A DNA stretch of 8,846 bases from an uncultured Eubacteriales bacterium (GTDB lineage Bacteria > Bacillota > Clostridia > Lachnospirales > Lachnospiraceae). Positions 5,333 to 8,846 of this stretch are shown one piece after another (within the stretch, counting starts at the first letter, position 1; the number at the start of each line of letters is the position of its first letter). The position numbers and the translations under genes were made by a program. A model generated the notes under the pieces. The model did no database searches, was not told where the DNA came from, and was given only the letters and a program-made list of their open reading frames with translations. Location: contig CASEDW010000208.1 of NCBI GenBank assembly GCA_949286775.1, positions 1-8,846 of the forward strand, read 5' to 3'.

Positions 5333-7501
5333 TCAGTGATAAGCCGATTTTGACTGCTCCGCGTTCTGGTATGCTTTTTCGTAAAAGAGTTCCTGAGAAT
5401 TTATTTTCGGCTCATGCAGATTTCTGTCTTCGTATACGCCGCGGTTTGTCAGTATTTTTCCTTTTTCATCGTCCTCAAGCATCGTTTCAAACATCCAGTC
5501 AAGGCGTTCTTTGAGGTTGTCATCTAAAACAGGAGCCGCGACTTCAACACGGTGGATGGTATTTCTTGTCATGAAATCGGCAGAACTTATATAAACTTTC
5601 TCGCGATCTTTTGTACCGAAACGATAAATACGGGAATGCTCCAAAAAACGTCCTACTATACTGATGACCTTAATGTTATCTGTGTATCCTTCTACTCCCG
5701 GGATCAGACAGCAGATGCCTCTGACGATCATCTCGATTTTAACGCCGGCCTGAGAAGCTTCGATCAATTTATCGATGATATCTTTATCGCTCAGAGAATT
5801 GATTTTAATTCCTATATAACCCTCTTCGCCGTTTTTAACGTGTTCGATTTCTTCGTCTATCATCTGTATTACTTTATTCTGAAGACACTTAGGCGCGACA
5901 AGAAGCAGATTGCTTTCTTCAACCTTTTCTCCAAATAAAAGAGCTGAAAATACTCCCGCTACTTCTGTTCCGATTGCCTGGTCAGCCGTAATAAGAGAAA
6001 GATCAGTGTATAGAGCTGAAGTTTTTTCATTATAATTTCCGGTTCCGATCTGCGTGATATAAGATATGCCATTTTCTGTCTTTCTCGAGATCAGACATAT
6101 TTTAGAGTGGACTTTAAATCCTTTAAGGCCGTAAATAACCCTGCATCCGGCTTCTTCCAGTTTTCTTGAATATTCGATATTGTGCTCTTCATCAAAACGG
6201 GCTCTCAGTTCAACGAGAACTACGACTTCTTTTCCGTTTTCCGCAGCTTCTATAAGAGCGTCGATTATTTTGCTTCTGTCGGCGAGCCTGTACAGCGTCA
6301 TCTTGATGGAAACAACGGAAGGATCGTTGGCCGCTTCTCTTAAAAGTCTGATAAATGGGTTTATGCTTTCAAACGGATATGCCAGAAGTACGTCTTTTTC
6401 AAGGATCTGAGGCATAATACGTTTAGTATTGTCCAGCTGAGAAGTCATTCTCGGACTTCTTCTTTCATAAAACAGCTGACGTTCATTCATATCTTTAAAA
6501 TAATTTTGAATCGAAGAAACAAACGAAAGATCAAGGGGGATCTGCGATATAGGCTGGAAAACATGCTCTTTTTTCACATGTATTTCCTTGCACAAAGTAT
6601 TGACCATCTGTTTACTGAGTTCACGGGAGTATTCAAGCTTGACAGGACTCATTCTCTTGCGCTGCTTGATCAGTTTTTCCATCATCTCTCTGTATTCGAG
6701 ATAGTCGTCATAGTGGTTCTCCGTGTCTATGTCCGCGCTTCTTAAGACACGTATGAGGGATTTTTCCTTTACTTTATAATTCTTAAAGATCTTTGGTATA
6801 AAGTGCAGTATCAGCTCCTCTGAGAGCATAAACGTGCCTTCCCTTGATGGTATGGCGATAAGTCTTGGAAAAACATTTTTGCTGCATGGAACGACGGCTA
6901 ATTTTAATTTGCCCTTGTTTGATTCCAGCTGCGCCACCGCATATATATCTTTATTATTTATAAAAGGAAACGGCTGCTGTTTGCTGATAATGGCAGCAGA
7001 AAGATAAGGAGCTATCTCCTTTTCAAAATATTTTTCGAGATATTTCCCCTCTTTATCAGATAAATTATTAAAATTGATCAGAACTACGCCTTGCTGCGCG
7101 AGCTCCTCCATTAACTGATTATAGATAACAGAGTTTTTTAAGTTTAACAGTCTTGTTTCTTTCAGTATTTCATTTATCTGCTCTTCAGCAGTCATATTTG
7201 TCTTGTTTTCACGGATTGTAGGATCAGATTCGAGCTGATCGAGAAGAAAGCCTACGCGTACCCTGAAAAATTCATCCAGATTCGACTGAAAAATGGATAT
7301 GAACGACAATCTTTCAGCCAGTGGAACTTTTGAATTACCGGCTTCATTTAATACCCTTTCGTTAAATTTCAACCACGATAATTCTCTGTTCATATATATA
7401 TCGGCAATATTACTGTTCACAACTTCTTCTCCTTGCTGTACGTCATTTTCAATTTGTTTTTTGTAAGAAAACATGTTCTTAAAGATATCTTTTAAAGACA
7501 T
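5333..7501 (-). CDS. ppk1: Polyphosphate kinase 1
   Basis: Reversibly transfers the gamma phosphate of ATP to inorganic polyphosphate through a phosphohistidine intermediate; usually membrane-associated. The 722 residues match the family length. The N-terminal domain has NRELSWLKFNERVL at 38-51 and SNLDEFFRVRVG at 73-84; a head domain runs to about 320; two phospholipase-D-like catalytic domains follow. Visible catalytic features are YRLADRS at 404-410, ELRARFDEEHN at 431-441 (phosphate- and metal-binding arginines), the phosphorylated His in KVHSK (His465), GTGNYNEKT at 486-494, and the second His in EHSR (His622). SSADFMTRNTIHRVEV at 639-654 corresponds to the family's SSADWMPRN-type motif, with Phe for Trp. 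A strong GAAGGAG site 5 bases before the ATG at 7499-7501 fixes the start. ppx follows after 112 bp. Confidence 0.97.
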   Translation of the reverse strand: MSLKDIFKNMFSYKKQIENDVQQGEEVVNSNIADIYMNRELSWLKFNERVLNEAGNSKVPLAERLSFISIFQSNLDEFFRVRVGFLLDQLESDPTIRENKTNMTAEEQINEILKETRLLNLKNSVIYNQLMEELAQQGVVLINFNNLSDKEGKYLEKYFEKEIAPYLSAAIISKQQPFPFINNKDIYAVAQLESNKGKLKLAVVPCSKNVFPRLIAIPSREGTFMLSEELILHFIPKIFKNYKVKEKSLIRVLRSADIDTENHYDDYLEYREMMEKLIKQRKRMSPVKLEYSRELSKQMVNTLCKEIHVKKEHVFQPISQIPLDLSFVSSIQNYFKDMNERQLFYERRSPRMTSQLDNTKRIMPQILEKDVLLAYPFESINPFIRLLREAANDPSVVSIKMTLYRLADRSKIIDALIEAAENGKEVVVLVELRARFDEEHNIEYSRKLEEAGCRVIYGLKGFKVHSKICLISRKTENGISYITQIGTGNYNEKTSALYTDLSLITADQAIGTEVAGVFSALLFGEKVEESNLLLVAPKCLQNKVIQMIDEEIEHVKNGEEGYIGIKINSLSDKDIIDKLIEASQAGVKIEMIVRGICCLIPGVEGYTDNIKVISIVGRFLEHSRIYRFGTKDREKVYISSADFMTRNTIHRVEVAAPVLDDNLKERLDWMFETMLEDDEKGKILTNRGVYEDRNLHEPKINSQELFYEKAYQNAEQSKSAYH

Positions 7502-7506
7502 AGACT

Positions 7507-7513
7507 CTCCTTC
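7507..7513 (-). promoter_or_regulatory. Shine-Dalgarno site of ppk1
   Basis: GAAGGAG on the minus strand, 5 bases before the ATG at 7499-7501: one of the best ribosome sites in the window, suggesting efficient ppk1 translation. Confidence 0.8.
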
Positions 7514-7537
7514 TTATGAGTTGCCCTATAAATTTGA

Positions 7538-7565
7538 CTTATATAGATTAATTATAAAATGTAAA
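7538..7565 (-). promoter_or_regulatory. Candidate sigma-A promoter of ppk1
   Basis: On the minus strand TTTACA (7560-7565) and TATAAG (7538-7543), each 5 of 6 to consensus, are separated by 16 bases. A TATAAT at 7551-7556 is also present but lacks a good -35 partner. The leader before ppk1 would be about 30 bases. Confidence 0.5.
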
Positions 7566-7574
7566 TTGTATCAG

Positions 7575-7595
7575 CATACTTTTGTGAAAAGTATG
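7575..7595. repeat. Perfect 9-bp inverted repeat upstream of the ppk1 promoter
   Basis: CATACTTTT (7575-7583) and AAAAGTATG (7587-7595) form a perfect dyad around a 3-base centre. It sits 9 bases upstream of the ppk1 -35 box and 14 bases after the transporter stop. No T run follows on the minus strand, so it is a poor intrinsic terminator for the transporter; an operator for ppk1 is an equal possibility. Confidence 0.55.
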
Positions 7596-7609
7596 TAAAA
7601 TTTTCAGGT

Positions 7610-8782
7610 TTAAGTTGAAGCTGTATTTCTTCTGACTTTCTTGTATGCCGTTTCTATAAGAATAATATTTAACAGCGCAAAGATCAATAAATATAACGGC
7701 ATTATCCAGATTCCAAACATTTCTTGAAGCTTTCCGAACGCAAGTGGCATAAAAGTGCATCCGACGGAAAATACCGCCATTTGAAGTCCTATCGCGGCGG
7801 CGCTGTATTTCCATCCGAAGTTGACAGGAGCCATATGCTGTATCGCCGGATAAACAGGTCCCATACCTGTGCCGATTATTAGAAATCCGGCGGCGGCAGG
7901 AACATATGTCTGCACCGGAAGCGCGACAAGAATTATTCCGAAAATCTCCAGAGCTATCCCTATTCTTATAAGCTTCCTGTCGCCTAAACGTCCTGAAACG
8001 AATCCTGAAATGAGCCTTCCAAGCATAAGGCCTCCGAAAACAAAGGACGCAAAAGACGCTATAAGGTCGGCGCTCATACCCTGCTTTGTTCCTGCAAAGT
8101 AACTTGACGTCCATAATGAGCAGACTGATTCGCCCGCGCTGTATGTAAAAAAAGCGATAACGGTTAATATTACGCCGGGAACTTTTACAGTTTCTTTTAT
8201 TCCGGCGACTTCAATGTGGCCATTTTCCTCCTCACTCTTATTCTTTTTCCAAAGCGGCAGAGAAATTATCATAACGAAAAGGATTCCTGCCTGAATATAA
8301 GCCGTCCACCTGTAACCTTCATTCCAGTGAGCGCGGCTTAAAGCTAAGGCCATTATATTTGGACTTATGACTGCGCCGAGACCGTAGAAACAATGAAGAA
8401 AGTTCATTACCGAGGATGAATAATTATTCGCTACATAGTGATTTAAAGCCGCGTCGATTGAACCTGCTCCAAGACCATAAGGAACGGCAAAGAGCAATAA
8501 CATTAGGTAATATCCTGAAAAAGAAAATCCTACAAGTCCGATAACGGTCAGAAGAGTAGAAAATATCACTATATATTTCGTATGAATTTTTCTGATGAGC
8601 CTCGGAGCCATCAGCGAAGATATGATCGTCATACAGGATATAGCCATGGAAATGTATCCCGCGTATGAAGATGGAACATTAAAGAAATTCTGCATCGTAG
8701 GCCAGGCCGAACCGAGAAGTGAATCCGGAAGTCCAAGGCTTACAAACGCAAGATATATAACTGCTATAAGTAAAGAAGTCAT
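7610..8782 (-). CDS. Major facilitator superfamily transporter
   Basis: A 390-residue polytopic inner-membrane carrier with about 12 predicted transmembrane helices in two six-helix halves (by eye near 3-23, 39-59, 70-88, 91-110, 131-148, 158-176, 202-222, 239-260, 271-288, 293-313, 328-348, 356-376). A charged central loop lies at about 178-200. The second half carries GRLISGFVSGRLGDRK at 255-270, the typical MFS loop 8-9 signature; its counterpart in the first half is weaker (APRLIRKIHTK at 59-69). Stretches such as GLPDSLLGSAWP (17-28) and NFLHCFYGLGA (127-137) are reminiscent of fucose-permease-like and sugar MFS carriers, but the substrate cannot be assigned. The start at 8780-8782 follows an AGGCGG-type ribosome site. 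The gene has its own promoter and is separated from ppk1 by 108 bp, so no functional link with polyphosphate is evident. Confidence 0.9.
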   Translation of the reverse strand: MTSLLIAVIYLAFVSLGLPDSLLGSAWPTMQNFFNVPSSYAGYISMAISCMTIISSLMAPRLIRKIHTKYIVIFSTLLTVIGLVGFSFSGYYLMLLLFAVPYGLGAGSIDAALNHYVANNYSSSVMNFLHCFYGLGAVISPNIMALALSRAHWNEGYRWTAYIQAGILFVMIISLPLWKKNKSEEENGHIEVAGIKETVKVPGVILTVIAFFTYSAGESVCSLWTSSYFAGTKQGMSADLIASFASFVFGGLMLGRLISGFVSGRLGDRKLIRIGIALEIFGIILVALPVQTYVPAAAGFLIIGTGMGPVYPAIQHMAPVNFGWKYSAAAIGLQMAVFSVGCTFMPLAFGKLQEMFGIWIMPLYLLIFALLNIILIETAYKKVRRNTAST

Positions 8783-8790
8783 TTTTTATA

Positions 8791-8796
8791 CCGCCT
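8791..8796 (-). promoter_or_regulatory. Ribosome-binding site of the MFS gene
   Basis: AGGCGG on the minus strand, 8 bases before the ATG at 8780-8782. It departs from GGAGG but is the only candidate upstream of this start. Confidence 0.45.
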
Positions 8797-8811
8797 GTGT
8801 CATTTACTTTT

Positions 8812-8839
8812 ATGATACCTTTATACTTCATTATGTCAA
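8812..8839 (-). promoter_or_regulatory. Sigma-A promoter of the MFS gene
   Basis: On the minus strand a perfect -35 box TTGACA (8834-8839) and a -10 box TATCAT (8812-8817, 5 of 6) are separated by 16 bases, giving a leader of about 25 bases. This is the closest match to consensus in the window. Confidence 0.65.
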
Positions 8840-8846
8840 TAGAAAA

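Noticed and set aside
5299..5514. Plus-strand frame starting in the ppk1-ppx spacer (71 residues)
   Set aside because: Although it begins in non-coding DNA next to an AAGG, nearly all of it is antisense to the ppk1 C-terminus and it resembles no known protein.
5552..5938. 128-residue open frame on the plus strand opposite ppk1
   Set aside because: It is antisense to the catalytic part of ppk1, has no ribosome site or recognisable family, and is explained by the codon pattern of ppk1.
7548..8114. 188-residue open frame on the minus strand inside the MFS gene
   Set aside because: It overlaps the transporter in another frame, has a Cys/Arg-rich composition with no domain character, and lacks a ribosome site; the MFS frame is clearly the real one.
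1..8846. CRISPR array, tRNA/rRNA, insertion sequence or phage gene
   Set aside because: No regularly spaced repeats, no cloverleaf or rRNA signature and no transposase or integrase motifs were seen; gene spacing is tight and every stretch over about 112 bp is coding.

Overview
The window looks like ordinary chromosome from a low-to-moderate-GC Gram-positive anaerobe, most likely a member of the Clostridia (Eubacteriales). Reasons: AT-rich intergenic DNA, purine-rich Shine-Dalgarno sites, TATAAT boxes preceded by TG, a PPi-dependent phosphofructokinase, a Gx-type membrane protein and a clostridial-style PyrE. No genus can be named from the sequence. All seven genes lie on the minus strand, so transcription runs from high to low coordinates.

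In transcription order: (a) an MFS transporter (7610-8782) behind a near-consensus promoter; (b) ppk1, polyphosphate kinase (5333-7501), preceded by a perfect 9-bp palindrome; (c) ppx, a short exopolyphosphatase-family protein (4327-5220), separated from ppk1 by 112 bp that contain two overlapping inverted repeats; (d) a 728-residue CocE/NonD-type serine hydrolase (2055-4241) with an unusual N-terminal module, overlapping by 8 bp (e) a small Gx-family membrane protein (1565-2062); (f) pyrE, orotate phosphoribosyltransferase (805-1500); and (g) the first 241 codons of pfp, PPi-dependent 6-phosphofructokinase, running off the left edge (1-723).

Ppk1 and Ppx form a polyphosphate synthesis and breakdown pair. 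PyrE releases PPi and Pfp consumes PPi, so four of the seven genes handle phosphoanhydrides; whether this is a functional grouping or chance is open. The hydrolase and the Gx protein are almost certainly co-expressed because their reading frames overlap.

I see no mobile element, CRISPR array, tRNA, rRNA or prophage gene, and no clearly new multi-gene system. The observations most worth checking are the competing RNA structures in the ppk1-ppx spacer, the N-terminal module on a hydrolase without a signal peptide (plus a Tyr-to-Phe change at its likely oxyanion position), and repeats beside the ppk1 and pfp promoters. Promoter and RNA-structure calls were made by eye, without energy calculations.
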